Positions 1 through 11,679 of a DNA stretch of 37,399 bases are shown in pieces. Under the pieces are notes generated by a model. That model had not been told where the DNA came from, did no database searches, and saw only the letters and a list, made by a program, of their open reading frames with translations. Origin of the DNA: Chromera velia (Eukaryota > Sar > Chromeraceae); contig JAHBMJ010000994.1 in NCBI GenBank assembly GCA_018398765.1, positions 1 to 37,399 on the forward strand, given 5' to 3'. Both the position numbers and the translations under genes were made by a program. Each line of letters starts with the position of its first letter. Positions within the stretch are counted from its first letter, which is position 1.

Positions 1-1113
1 TGGTGATGATGGTCTTCGTTCTCTTTGGAAGGCGCGTTTGTCCTTTCTTTGTTTTATTCTAAAATAATCTACATATGACTGATTTTCAACGTTACGGCCT
101 TTTGTTGTCGTTTACTTCCGCAAGTGCACCTGAGAACCGTCAGCGATAGACAAAAGACAGCGGTATGGATACGGAGGGGCGTCGCGCGCGGGACACTACG
201 TGTGTTCTCTAATCATGCCTACGGTCTATCCATCGGCTTGCAAGGATCGACGTAATACTGCGATTAATTAGCATGCTGATTTCAAGCTATTAATGTTTAG
301 CTCGGCGTATATGCGAAGCGTCATTCTCCAATGGTTTTTCGCATGCATGCGTTTTTTGTATGTCGTGTAATTAGCATGTATTCGATAAATTCTAATTGAA
401 TCAGACAGCAGCCTGTTGGATTGTACTGGATTATGGTAGAGTGACCGTGTGCTCCTACCGACATATTTGTGCACAGACAACATAGGATCTCAGCTGTTGG
501 AAGAGACTTTCAATTACCTAGAATCTCCATTATTCCTCTACCGCCCTCATACCCACTAGAGGCTAGAATAAAGATATAAGAGCGATCATCTCTCAGACTT
601 TCTTTTCACTTTCGCCTACTCCTCTACCTGGAGGGGTCTACCAGCTGAAGCAGCTACCCATTATAGATACTATCTATAAAATATATTTTATAGTATAGTG
701 TCATGCACTCCAAACTTTGTACTTCAATTTTTTTCTGATTTAGAACTAGAAGACTAGAATAGGTTATCATAATTAGGGAGAATACCTAGGATAATACTTT
801 CGAAAAGCACAATTAATACGATCAATACCTAAATTTTTTTTGAAAGAAACTAGTGTGATATTTTGAGGAAACAATGAAGTTCGATCCCCTGACTCACTGT
901 GTCTCTCGTTTATTTCGCAGTCAAACTCTCAATCGGCTTCAGTTTGAATGGATGCATGCAAGCTTCTCTGTCCTCGGATGGTTTCCTGATTTGCATGCAT
1001 GCATAGTGATGATGCAAAAAATCTGGGAAATCGTTTTTATCCGAGCTTGAACCGTCGAAGTTGACTCTCCGTGCCTCTTTCAAGGTACGCACTGGTCAGC
1101 GTTCCTCCGAAAG
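1..1113. other. Gene-free AT-rich stretch
   Basis: I see no supported gene here. The first 900 bases are AT-rich, with short A and T runs and a perfect 20-bp AT palindrome at 674-693 (CTATAAAATA followed by its reverse complement). Composition shifts toward balanced GC after about 900. The palindrome could extrude as a small hairpin, but palindromes of this kind are common in AT-rich DNA. Confidence 0.6.
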
Positions 1114-1569
1114 ATGGATGACACAAAGTTTGCACCAACAGTGCAAGACAGTCTGCAGAATCTTCTCGACAGCCTCTCACATCAAAGCAAGAGTGAGCGA
1201 CTATCAGCCAGTGAGAAAAATCAAACGAAACTGCCAAAGTCGATCACCAAACGGCCCAATCAAGTATGGGCACATCAGTTCCTGCAGTGTGCAGACAGAA
1301 CGAGAAAGAATCGTTCTGACTCTTCCACAGCAGACCGACGTACACATGGAGAAAGAAGCTGCATTCGCACCGGAAGAAAGAGGCCCCGCGCAAAGAAGAA
1401 GAAAGAAGTGAAGCAAAGGAGCTACACACATCTCTCAATACCACGCGGGCCGATCAGAAGCATTGATGAGTCGAAATTTCTGGCAGACTGCAGTTTTGTT
1501 TTTTCTTCTCATTTTTTGTTTTGGGCGTTGGGTTTAATTCATTCTACAGAAATACATAGAAAAAACTGA
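1114..1569 (+). CDS. Weak hypothetical ORF, 151 codons
   Basis: An ATG-initiated open frame of 151 codons. Its N-terminal third looks protein-like, with Asp, Leu and Ser alternating in a helix-compatible pattern. The middle is rich in Lys and Arg and includes a run resembling a nuclear localisation signal (RKRPRAKKKK) at about residues 88-97. The C-terminus is hydrophobic and aromatic. I recognise no domain. Overlapping frames on both strands are also open, so this could be chance in purine-rich DNA. It could also be a 5' or 3' exon of an unseen gene. I list it only because it has a proper ATG and a plausible start region. Confidence 0.2.
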   Translation: MDDTKFAPTVQDSLQNLLDSLSHQSKSERLSASEKNQTKLPKSITKRPNQVWAHQFLQCADRTRKNRSDSSTADRRTHGERSCIRTGRKRPRAKKKKEVKQRSYTHLSIPRGPIRSIDESKFLADCSFVFSSHFLFWALGLIHSTEIHRKN

Positions 1570-4429
1570 GAGCCTCTCCAACCCTTGTAAGCAATGTGCG
1601 TGCAGTGCAAGGAGACGGCTTCACTCAAAATGAGTTCGTGCGACCTTTACTTCTTCTCTTTTTCTTGAGTATTCGTTGTTGGAAGCACGATGACCCCATG
1701 ATTGCGTGCGTGCAGTGTTGACAAAATGTGTGGGAGAGAGAGGCCTGTAGAGGCCGGCGTCTCTTCTCTCCTCTCCTCTTTTCTTTGGTTGAGTCTTCCG
1801 CCCTCTCGTGATCACCTTTTGCTCATGCATGCATGCAAAGCGGTTGACTGACTGAAAGGGACAGAAGAGAAAATTCGATCGATCGGACATCATGGTGGTT
1901 ATCATGAAGGAAGGAAACGGAGCAGCGCGGACAACTGAGGCTCACTCACAAAACGCATGCACGCAACGAAACACGGCAGGGACAGTTGATTCATTCACAC
2001 ACAATTAACAGATGATTGAAGCAGTCGGCCGTGTAAGTGACTTTGCTCTCTCTCATGCAACTAGATAGGGTTCAATCACTCACACCGACTGACTGACTGA
2101 TTAACATGAACAACGGTGTTTAGCATGCAACAATTAAGAAGAGAGAGGGCCATGAATGAGAAGAAACAGTCGAAACCGCGAGTAGACTTTCGGCACACCA
2201 GGCACACAACGGCCGGGCACGAGGCAGAGACCACAAAGGCAGTTTCTTTCTCTGTTTCTTTCAACCAATTGAGGCACAACACCGGCTTGAACAATTAATT
2301 GATTAACATGCACACACCACTCACACTTTATCATGAATCTATCGTGTAACGCTTCACTTCACAAGAACACTCACCGGTGTTTCTCTCTTCTTTTTTCCTT
2401 GATTCCCTTTTTTTGTGAAGTCAATTCCTCCTCCTCCGAGGAACAATTCTTTTCTTTATTTTCTCTCTTTTTTTCTCACTTCTTCTTTTCGTTTTTATGC
2501 CGAACACGTCGACTCTCCGTTGGAAAGTTTGTGCAAGATTCGTGTCCCTCCAGTGACAGACAGAAAGCGAGAAGAGAAAAGAAAGCGCGAGGTCGACTCC
2601 TTCGAATCTTTCCCCCTCCCGCTCTCCCTTCTCTCTCTTTCTCTCTCCTTTAGGAAGAACTCTTGAACTCCCCTTGGAGTTTTCTTTCTCTTCTTCTGGA
2701 TTTCTTTCTGTCTCTCTTTTTTTCTGTTTTTTTATTTCTCTCTCGGCGCTGTGTATCTTCCTTCTTTCTCGAACGGATGCCAGTCAGACAGTCAGACACA
2801 CAGAAGACACCTTAGGACGAAAAAGCTCTAAACGTGAGTGCATGCACATGCGCATGCACATAGAGAACTTGTTGGACGGACGAGTAAGACGGATAGGTTG
2901 TTGAGAAAGAGACGGATGGATGAAATATGGAAGGAAGAACGAAGGAAGGATCAAAGAAGACCTTTGCTTGCCCGCCTGACTTGACGAAGACATGCAGCAG
3001 AGAGGGGCACCCCCAGGCGGCCCTTTGTTTGTGAAATTCTTCTCAAGCCACAAGACAAGACACGAGGTCGAGGTGGACAGAATGAAGATAAATCCTAGCG
3101 TACACATTCAGAAAGGAAAGAGATCGAAACAGACACAGCTTAGAGTGGTGGACCGGTCGCCTTGTGTCTTCGTCTGTAGGCTTGCTGCTCCTCGATAGGG
3201 TTCTTTTTCGTTTCAACTGCAAGCCTCAGACGTGCCGCCAAGATGAAAACAAGTGGACGAGAAAGAAAAAGCGAAGGGAAACATCAATTCATTGAAGACC
3301 AAACGAAAGAAACACGAAAGACCGAACGAACACTGCAGTCACTCGTGCAGACATTCATGAAAGACAAAGAGATGCAGAGACGAGAGACAAACATAAATAA
3401 ATAAAGGCGGCTGGCGATTCCGGGAGGACAGCACGAAGTGGAGTAGAATCAGAAAGAAACGCTAGTTGCTGTCTGCCTGAACTCAAGTCAAAAGGCAGCA
3501 GGCAGCCCCCCAGTCAGCGACCGTCGCTCACCAAGGGCCTGCATGTAACGCCATTCTATTCTTTTCTCCATTCCCTCCTCTCAATTTGCCACTTTCAAAG
3601 TCCTCAATATGCCAACTCAAGCTTTCTTTTCCACTTATTTTCATTCATCGGGTTTCCTTCCAAACAAAGAATGGTATTGCTTGCCTTCCCCCTCCGTCAG
3701 TCTGCCATGCTTTCTCCGTTTCCCATCGTCTCCTCTCCTCTTCCTTTCTCTCTCCATGTATACTCAAGTCAGTGTATATCATGGCCTCGCTCCTTTTCTC
3801 TCTCATCTGTGTTTTGAGGATACAGATCGATTTCGGCAGGGAACAAGGCTGAGAGAAGGGAAGATCGACTTGCCATCCACAGGCCTGCTGTACTTCTGCT
3901 CACTGAACTTTCGTTGCAGGCACACGGTGACATTTGAAGAAGAAGAAGAGAACGCGCGGGCAAAAAGCAACAAATTTCATTGGAGGAGAGGAGGCATCAG
4001 GTGACCAGAAGAACATTCGATCAAGCTGAAACAGAAAAAGAGCCACAACGGTCATTCAATTCACTTTTCCTGCCACGTTTATCAAGGACATTACTCCATC
4101 CACACCCCACCACCCTCAACATTACCGGTCGACATTTATCATGAAGCGACGCAACTAAAAGACGGGGAGAGGCGAAGAGGGAGGGACGGAGGAGGAGAAC
4201 GCAACAATGAAAGAACAAATAGCGTACCAACAGACGGACGAACGAATGGAATGCGCAACTATCGAGCGACTAAAGACCAAACAAGAGAAAACCGGAAGGC
4301 CTTAAAGCCTACCATACCAAGTTGGCGAGAGAAATTCATGTTCTTCTTTCCCTCCTCCTCCCACCCCCCGTCAACAAATCAGTCTTTTCTCCTAGCTCCT
4401 CTCCCACCCAAGAAGCCCCTCCCCTCCCC
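1570..4429. other. Gene-free, strand-biased low-complexity stretch
   Basis: No gene is supported. The plus strand is strongly pyrimidine-rich at about 2340-2780 and 3550-3780 (CTTT, CTCT and TTTC runs) and purine-rich in much of 2900-3480. Open frames here are low-complexity Ser/Phe/Leu or Lys/Glu/Arg translations and are open in several frames at once, so I read them as noncoding. The last part may include the 3' untranslated region of the kinase on the minus strand. Confidence 0.6.
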
Positions 4430-7400
4430 TCATGCACTCAAGGCAGCCGGGGTGGCAGACGCGTCCTCGAAAGCGAGTGCGTCATCGACATCCCCCCCCT
4501 TGTTGGAGTGCTTCCCTGTTGCCGTGCTGTTGGGAGGGGACAGGATCCCGGACACACGGGAGATCTCTCTGATCAGAACGTGGGGGGCAGGCCTGTGCTC
4601 AGGGTCCTGCAGAGAGACACGACACAACAACAGGGGCGGTCCGGCAGAGAAAGAAACAGGACAGGGGGACAGGACTTATGTGGGATCTAAACAACACAAG
4701 GACAGTCAAACAAAAAACTGAAGAGCAAACCAACAAGACCGACTGATACACTTACATATCGATACATGCATGTAAACATACAGACGGATCGACTGCGCGA
4801 TCAGCAAGAAGAATGGCTCGATCATGTGGTTTGGAAGTCACATACCCCCCCCCTACACTCACACAAAAATGAACAAACAGAAAAGACAACCACCAAAGGA
4901 AGGTCAAAACAAGAGAGAGAAGTCGACCACCACAACACCGACCTCGTGTCTCATGCTGCCAATGAGTCTGTTGAGGAGACCCCCCCACTTGGAAGAGGAC
5001 CTGCGAGTGAGTCTCTGCACGGGTCTGGCGCTCCTCTCCTTGTCCTTCTTCGTGCTCTTCACTGTAGTCGTGTCCTTCTCCCCATCGATGGAAGAAGTAG
5101 AGGAAGAGGACGACGGAGGGTGATGTGCTCTCTGCATCGCTGCTGCAACCCTCACAGCCACCCCAGTCACAGAGTCCTCAGTGGAGACAGACTCGATTCC
5201 CGGAGACGTCACAGAGGACATCTGGGGGGAGTGCACAGAGAACACAGAAGCACCTGTGGACCCGATAGGAAGACGCATGGTCGTCTTCTTGGCGCTCTCC
5301 TCGTTGTCAGAGAAGGAGCTCTGATCCACCACTTCCTCCTCTACGTTCTCTGTCTGGATAGTGGAGCTCGATCTGAAGTGGCCTGTTCCAAAGTCCTGAG
5401 TGGCTGCTGCTGTGGTTGCGTCTTCTCCTCTTGCCTGGAGAATGAGACCCTTGCGGATATCCACAGACGCAGTGCAGTCAGCAGAGGGGGAGCACTGAAG
5501 AGATCCGTCAGTCTTGGAGGGGCGCAGAACAGGGGGGATGGATTGCCCTGACTCTGTCTGGGTGTCGGTCCTCCCACTCACGGAGTAGTCACTGCAGTTT
5601 GCACCGTCTTCACCGTTGTCGGACTCGTCATCCACAATGGTCGGGAGTAGAGGAAGCTTCGATGCGAGGGGGTTGGGGACGGGGGAACAGAGAGTGGGGG
5701 ACAGGAGGTTGGAGCGGGCGGGGTAATTGGGGTGGACGGGGGCGAGTGTAGTGCTTCCACAGCTGGAGGGACGGGGAGAGGTGTTGCGAGATCGAGCGGG
5801 GGACACACCGAGAGGGCTCGGTGCATCAGGAGCACGGGGGGAACGGGAGCCGACAGAGGAGGGGACACGGAGACAACGAATGAAGTGCTGAGCGCCGTTG
5901 CTTGTGCTGTGACGGCTGCTGAAGGCCCCCCCGCTGAACCTGGAAGCTCCTCCAGAGCCTCCGGTGCGGCTACCGGAGTTTCCACACTCCTCAACCTCTC
6001 CGTTGGTGGGGGTGGGAGCCATGGAAAGGGAGTGGTAGGACTTGGAACGCTTATAGGTCAGGAGGCCCTGTCGTGTAGGAGAGACGGAGACGGGAACACG
6101 GAACCACTGATCGGGCAACTTGGAGAGATCTCCTGAAGTGCACGCAGCAGCCTTGCGCGCCCACTGGAACAGCTGGCTGGCCCCAACCGTCTCCTCGGAG
6201 GAGGGCTTCTCTCCGCAAATCATACGAGAAAGCTCGTGCTGAAGTGCGGTGGCTGCTCTGGCTTGGCTGCCTGTGTTGCTGGAAGAGGATGAGTTGGAGT
6301 GTCTGTTGCTGTGGCTGTGACCATTTGCAGAGAAGGAGACCGAACGACCCGAGTGGGGTGTTTTGCTTGTGCTCTTGCTTCTGTCGCCAGAGGTAGCTGT
6401 CTTCTCGGATGTCTGTCTCTTCATAGACTGAGGGGAGTTGAAATCAAACTCCTCACCCCCCTCCTCCTCTTCCTGATCGTGCTCTCCATCAATGGCAGAG
6501 GTGTCTGCCACACAGCACAACTCGTACAGAACGCAGCCGAGTGACCACACGTCGGCCTTTGCAGAGACGGGCATTCTCTTGTGGGCCTCTGGGGCCATGT
6601 ACTGAGGGGTGCCTCTGGCGTATCTGTCGGGGGTCAGGGCAGAGCTTCCCTGCAGAGGCACACAGGTAGACAGAGAGAGAAGGGGGGTCAGGCGGTAGGG
6701 GAGTGAAACAGTCAAACACGAAAGAAGCACAAACGAAAACCTTTGGAATGAAAGAGGAGATCCATAGGAGATAAAAGATGCGAAAGAAGCAGGGTAAGCC
6801 GTCAGAGTGAAAATGTAGAAGCAGCCAGCAGGTTCAGGGAGAAGGAACGAAAAACGAAGAACGCCCTACACACCTACAGAAGACGTCATTCGAGAGACCA
6901 ACGTCTCCTCACAATTTGACAAGACACGCTCCCCATAATCACGTATTGTTGTCATACCAGGTCACGCTCATCCACACCCGTCATTGTAGAACCAACTCTA
7001 GCGCTTGGACCGCCTAACTTATTGACTGACTGACAGGTTTGAGTTCCCTTGCAATGCCGAAGTCTCCCAGCTTGATTGTGTTATCTGCTGTCAGGAAAAT
7101 GTTCTCAGACTTCACATCGCAGTGCACCATCCTCCTCTGATGAATGTACTTCAAACCCTCACAGATCTCAGAGAACCAATGAAGGATCTGGTCCTCTGAG
7201 AGGGTCTCACCCCTGTCTTGCATCCCCTTCAAAAGGGCAAACAAGTCTCCCCCATCGCAGTATTCTGTGATGATCACAAGCTTGTCGCCTCTGGGGGAGA
7301 GAAAATGATCTTCAAACTTCAACACATTAGGGTGGTTCAGCTTCGCAAGATTCTCTGCCTCGAGCAGAGCGTTCTCAACTCCACCAGGAATGTGCATATG

Positions 7401-7607
7401 ATCAGAGAGGTCAATAACCTTCGCAACCCACAGAGTTCCATCGGCAGTTCTTTCAACAAGGTGGGCCGCACCGTGGCGTCCCTGACCGAGCAATCGAACT
7501 ATCCTGTACCCCTGGTCTGAGAAGTCAAGCTCACTGTTCCTGGGAAGAAGAAAGGGGATCGATGGTCCTCCTCCAACGGAGAGACCAAGAGAGAGAGTAG
7601 GGGCCAT
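4430..7607 (-). CDS. NEK-like Ser/Thr protein kinase with a ~500-residue C-lobe insertion (3 exons)
   Basis: Inferred exons are 7607-7035, 6649-4943 and 4606-4430, all joined in phase 0, giving about 818 residues. Exon 1 carries the kinase N-lobe: a glycine loop (GQGRHGAAHLV), the ATP-binding lysine in WVAKVI (K63), the hinge ITEYCDGGDL, catalytic D164 in HCDVKSEN, and DFG (D182). Exon 2 opens with the activation segment and APE (GTPQYMAPEA), then helix F (DVWSLGCVLYEL). About 500 Ser-, Thr- and Pro-rich residues follow before LLNRLIGSM. Exon 3 begins DPEHRPAP, the subdomain XI arginine motif, so the domain closes only after the insertion. CDGGDL and overall order fit the NEK family, which acts in centrosome, cilium and cell-cycle control. 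The catalytic loop reads HCD, not HRD. The start is the first in-frame ATG; the frame stays open upstream to about 7707, so an earlier exon is possible. It is divergent from the RBR gene. Confidence 0.85.
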
Positions 7608-8326
7608 CACAGGCGACGAAGAAACCTGCAAATACGACTCCAACTCTTGATCGATAGGTTCAAATGGGTAGATAGGTAATGGAATGGGCTGGAGTTCGTT
7701 GGATTAGACAAACTGCCAGCGAAAGGGCACGCGCTTCGCTTAGATTAGAATGAAACTGCTGAGTTTGACCGTGAAAAGACACTTTGTGGCAGAGACTGTG
7801 TTTGAGAAAGGCTCCGTGCAAAAGATACGCGGCCCGTACACGATTGGTCCCGGAAAGTTCGAATTTGTGCCCCGACAAGGTTAGGAAGGCGCAATTTCGC
7901 TTTCATGGGCCATGCAGCTTCGTGCAACTATAATCGGCTATACGTTGACAAAATCCAATCGGTTCTGCCCGCAGCATGCAAGCCTCGGCGCGCAATTTGC
8001 GAGAAAAGTGTCCCCAGCCGGCTATAATGTGCCCGCGTGATCGAAATTCATATATCGGATAACTCGGCCGCTTTAAGACAGTCTTCAGCCTATAGTCTTT
8101 AACTCGGAAAGCAGTAACTGTCCCCGCCACTGTCTGACACTCCATCACTGACTCTGAAACAAACTCCTCAAGAACCTCGAGAACCGTGGATTCAAGATGG
8201 ACATGTGTCGCCTTTCTGGCCGTCTACCAGCCATAAAGGGAAGGGGGAGTGAGGATCTTCTTCAAAGCATGCGCATTCCGTCCTCCAGAGAGAAACCACA
8301 CACCAATAGAAACCCCTCTCTTGAGC
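7608..8326. promoter_or_regulatory. Shared upstream region between divergent kinase and RBR genes
   Basis: About 720 bases separate the two inferred start codons, so both promoters and 5' untranslated regions must lie here. It has no convincing coding content. A TATAAT-containing stretch is visible near 8020-8030 and a TATATC stretch near 8050, but neither can be assigned to a start site by sequence alone. That this is a bidirectional promoter is inferred from gene orientation. Confidence 0.45.
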
Positions 8327-10169
8327 ATGGCAGATTCTTGCGATGCCTCATGCGTCGAGCGCAACTGTTCCAACTGTCTGAGTGTCGCTCTGGCGTGGGA
8401 TTTGTGGAAGGACGAAGAAAGAAAGCAGACGGACAAGGCTCTCGCCAGGAAGATTTGCAGAGAGGATTTACAAGATCGCATTGGTGCTGCCGAGCTCCAG
8501 AGGCAGTTCCAGAGACTGTTTCTCCAGGAAGAGAAGGACACAAGAGAGGCGCATCGTTTGGGAGGAACCAACACACCTGCGTACCCCCAGAACCCCCCCT
8601 CGTATATTTTCCGCCAGTACACGGCCGCAGCCGAGCAGATTCATAGAGCTGCCAGCGTAGCAGGAAGCGACGACGGCTCAGACACGCACTCCCTATGTGA
8701 GAGTCTGTATAACCACCGCAGCAGCTTCCAGCAACCAGCCGCTGCCGCTGCTGCTGCTGCAAGCAGCAGTGCAGCCGCAAGCTCCTCTCGCGCCAAGCCT
8801 GCAGCTGCGTCTTATGCCTCTTCCTCATCCTCGAAAGCACCGCATTTCTCGTCCGAAGGCACACGACGTGAGTGTGTCGCCTGTGTGCAGAAGAAACCCG
8901 ACACCGAGTCACTTACCTTTTCGTGTGGCCACACTTACTGCTTCCTCTGCACAGAGGAACTCTTCCGTCATGCCACACAGGACGTCAGTCTGCTTCCTGT
9001 CCGATGCTGCAGACAACCCATCGACCCTCTGTATGCGGAGCTGGTCATGAATCCAGGAGACCTCCAGAGGTTTATGCGCAGGTGGGAGGAGTTCTCGTGC
9101 AAGGAGAAAATGTACTGCAAGACAAAGACGTGCGGTGCGTTTATTAACTTGACGCACATCAGTGAAAGGCAGAGAGGAGGCCCGATAGAGTGCCCGCAGT
9201 GTCACGCTCGAATGTGCCCGCGGTGCAAGACGGCATGGCACGTTGGGTTTTCATGTGAGCAGAATCAGGCAGAGGTGGAGAGACGGGAGGATGCACCCGT
9301 ACTTGAGCTTGCTCGGCAGAGAAACTGGCAGAGATGCCCGCACTGCCGTGCTTGTGTGGAGTTGAAGCAGGGATGCGACCACATGGTCTGCCTCTGCGGT
9401 CAGCACTTCTGTTACCGCTGTGGCACTCGTTGGGACACAGGGGGGAGCCAGTGTCCTGCTGGGTGCGAGCTGTGGGACGAGAACAGGCTGATCAGGCAGG
9501 CAGAGGCGGAGGTGCGGCACAACGACAATGCAGTCCTCCAGGCCGCCCCCCGTGCACAGGCGGCAGCTGTGGCTGCTGAACAGAGAGCGAACTTGTTTGA
9601 GCGGGTGAGTCCGCTATCAGTGTCTGTCTCTGCCGCATGAACTTGCATCTCTTTCATATCTCATTGCTGGGTCTCAACGTGCGCTCTTGCGTAGTCAGAG
9701 TCTGCAGAGATCGAGCCATGAGGACATAGAGTGATGGACACATGACACAAGCATGAATGACACATTTGAAATGATGCAGGAAAAGCGTGACAATCAGCCG
9801 AGTAGCAAGCAGATTGACGATAACCAGCAACTCATGGCTTCTTGACAGAGAAGATTTCTCAATGGTCTTTCCCCGTTGTCTTCTGCCTTTTTCCCTTGTC
9901 CTCTACTGTGCGTGCCTGGTATAGGAGACCATTGCAACTGCATTCACTTATCATGTGTGGTCCCGTTCGAATGCAAATTAATTCAGGTTCGAGAACAGGC
10001 CCGGCACATCCGAAATCGGCACAACTGCCACCACACCTGGAGGAATCGGGGCGTGTCTAGGGGCGCGATTTGCTCGGAGTGCGGTTGGCAGGCCGACGTG
10101 TACATCAAGTGCTGCAGCAGGTGTGGAGACACGAGATGTAAACGGTGTGCGTATCAGGGTCACTGGTGA
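8327..10169 (+). CDS. RBR (RING1-IBR-RING2) E3 ubiquitin ligase (2 exons)
   Basis: Exons are 8327-9604 and 9987-10169, joined in phase 0 (donor GTGAGT, acceptor TTCAG), giving 486 residues. RING1 spans about 183-229 (CVAC, then CGHTYCFLC). The IBR spans about 247-312 (CPQCHARMCPRCK). RING2 begins at 337 with CPHCRACVELKQGCDHMVC, and the catalytic thioester cysteine is predicted at C350. RBR ligases take ubiquitin from an E2 onto this cysteine before passing it to substrate. A poly-Ala/Ser linker (about 137-170) precedes RING1. Exon 2 adds a Cys/His module (CHHTW, then CSEC, CSRC, CKRC) ending in HW and a stop; a similar tail occurs in fungal RBR proteins. The start is the first in-frame ATG; the open frame extends upstream without one. 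I cannot tell the substrate. Confidence 0.9.
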
Positions 10170-10323
10170 GAGAAGAAGACCGTTAGTGAGATGATAACAT
10201 ACGAGGCGATTTTTTCATTGGTGCGATCGTTCTCTTATGGCGTTGAGAGAATGTTCGGTTTTTCACCTGTTGACCGGTTCTTCCTTGTTTCGTTCATTCC
10301 TTCTTTTCTTTGCTCCTTGCTTC

Positions 10324-10379
<56 letters not shown>

Positions 10380-11279
10380 CACACTCACACTCACACTCAC
10401 AAATTCTCTCTCACCCTCTCCATCTATCCACTAATCGTCTAAATGTCCTTCCCTCGCTGTTTTCTTGTTCGTTCGCTCGTTGGTCTTTTCGTTCGTTCAT
10501 CTGTTCTTTCTTTAGAGACCTCAAAACGAGTCATTCACGGTCTCGTCCACTCATCTGTTTAAACACTTGTCCTTGTTGATCCGTCTAGCTAGACGTTCAT
10601 TCAACTTCATTGGAGAATTCACCCAGGAATTCTTTCAATAGATGACACCCGCTGACAGAAACTTGGGCCTTTTTCATATGTTTTAAAGATTTAAAACCGT
10701 GAAGCTTCGATGAATAATTCGATATTTTGGCCTCCGTTCCTCGGTTAGTGGATCGATGATTCACATTGATCGTACTCAACTATGTGTGCACACAACAAAA
10801 TACGTACATCATAATATATCATAATATAACAATTGATTTAGACCGTCACTCTACTAGTAACTATAGCTGTAACTGCTAGTAACTATCTAGAGTAATTATA
10901 TAAGTATACCTTAACATCATGGAGATGGTCAGGAGCTATGGAGATCTCCAATTAAAATGTTTCTAAATGTGTTTTATAATCGAGCCCCACACTCAACATT
11001 TGGATACATTTGGAACACCGATGTTATGAAGATTATTGAACGATCTAGATTCTGATTCTAGAAGTTACGAAGAGATTTTTTTTTATGTTACTAGCTAAAC
11101 TAAACGTACTACATAACGTTCCGATTGCGATGTCATTACGTTTTGATTCAAACTTCTGAATCTGACCCCGTTCATGTATATGTTGTTCTCAAGGTTCTGT
11201 TTTATCTAGCTTTATCATATTTTTCTTTGATGTCCAAGTTATTTTTCGTCTTTTTCGTGACTCCGAGAAGTAATGAATG
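10170..11279. other. Intergenic stretch, AT-rich after 10600
   Basis: There is no supported gene. After the RBR stop come a compound microsatellite (10325-10400), a short CT-rich stretch, and then AT-rich DNA with no protein-like frame. Short repeated words such as AATATATCATAATATA and AGTAACTA occur near 10810-10890. Confidence 0.6.
10325..10400. repeat. Compound microsatellite (CT)n-(CA)n-(ACTC)n
   Basis: A run of about 12 CT units passes directly into about 14 CA units and then imperfect ACTC units. The neighbouring Ser/Leu/Thr/His-only open frames are translations of this repeat and not genes. Confidence 0.95.
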
Positions 11280-11679
11280 TATACCGCGTTCAGCTGAAAT
11301 TTGTATAGCGCACTTGATTTAGATTAATTTCGGACGAAAAAAAATGAGTTTTAAAATGCATGCTGGGGGCCCCTAACATGTTGGGGAAGGGGTCCCGGCA
11401 CTCCACTTGCATGCCCGACGACTTTCCGGGGCCCGATTCAATTTGTTCGAAATTCAGATTCAGATCTGACAGACTAAATTTCGCCAGATCTGAATCTGAA
11501 TTTCGAACAAATTGAATCGGACCCCGGAAAGTCGTTGGGCGTAGAAGTGCAGTGCCGGAGCCCCTTCCCCAATATGTTGGGGGCCCCCAGCATGCATCTG
11601 AAAACTTTTTTTTTTCAAAAAAATAAATCCCGAATCGCATCCTGTGACGAAATTGCAAAATTTAAGTGTACGCGGTATA
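11280..11679. mobile_element. Foldback (MITE-like) element, ~400 bp
   Basis: Two 113-base arms (11356-11468 and 11485-11597) are inverted near-copies around a 16-base loop with no net gap. Visible matches include the outer ATGCATGCTGGGGGC against its complement and the inner CAGATCTGAATCTGAA against its complement. Weaker inverted similarity continues outward to TATACCGCGT (11280-11289) and ACGCGGTATA (11670-11679), which form the probable termini. There is no transposase, so it would be non-autonomous. TA-rich ends would fit a TA-target family, but one copy cannot show the target duplication. Confidence 0.75.

Noticed and set aside
7608-7643. Starting the kinase at the upstream end of the open frame (7643)
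   Set aside because: The codon there is TTG. The first in-frame ATG is at 7607; likewise the RBR, methyltransferase and ADC synthase frames begin upstream of their first ATG at non-ATG codons.
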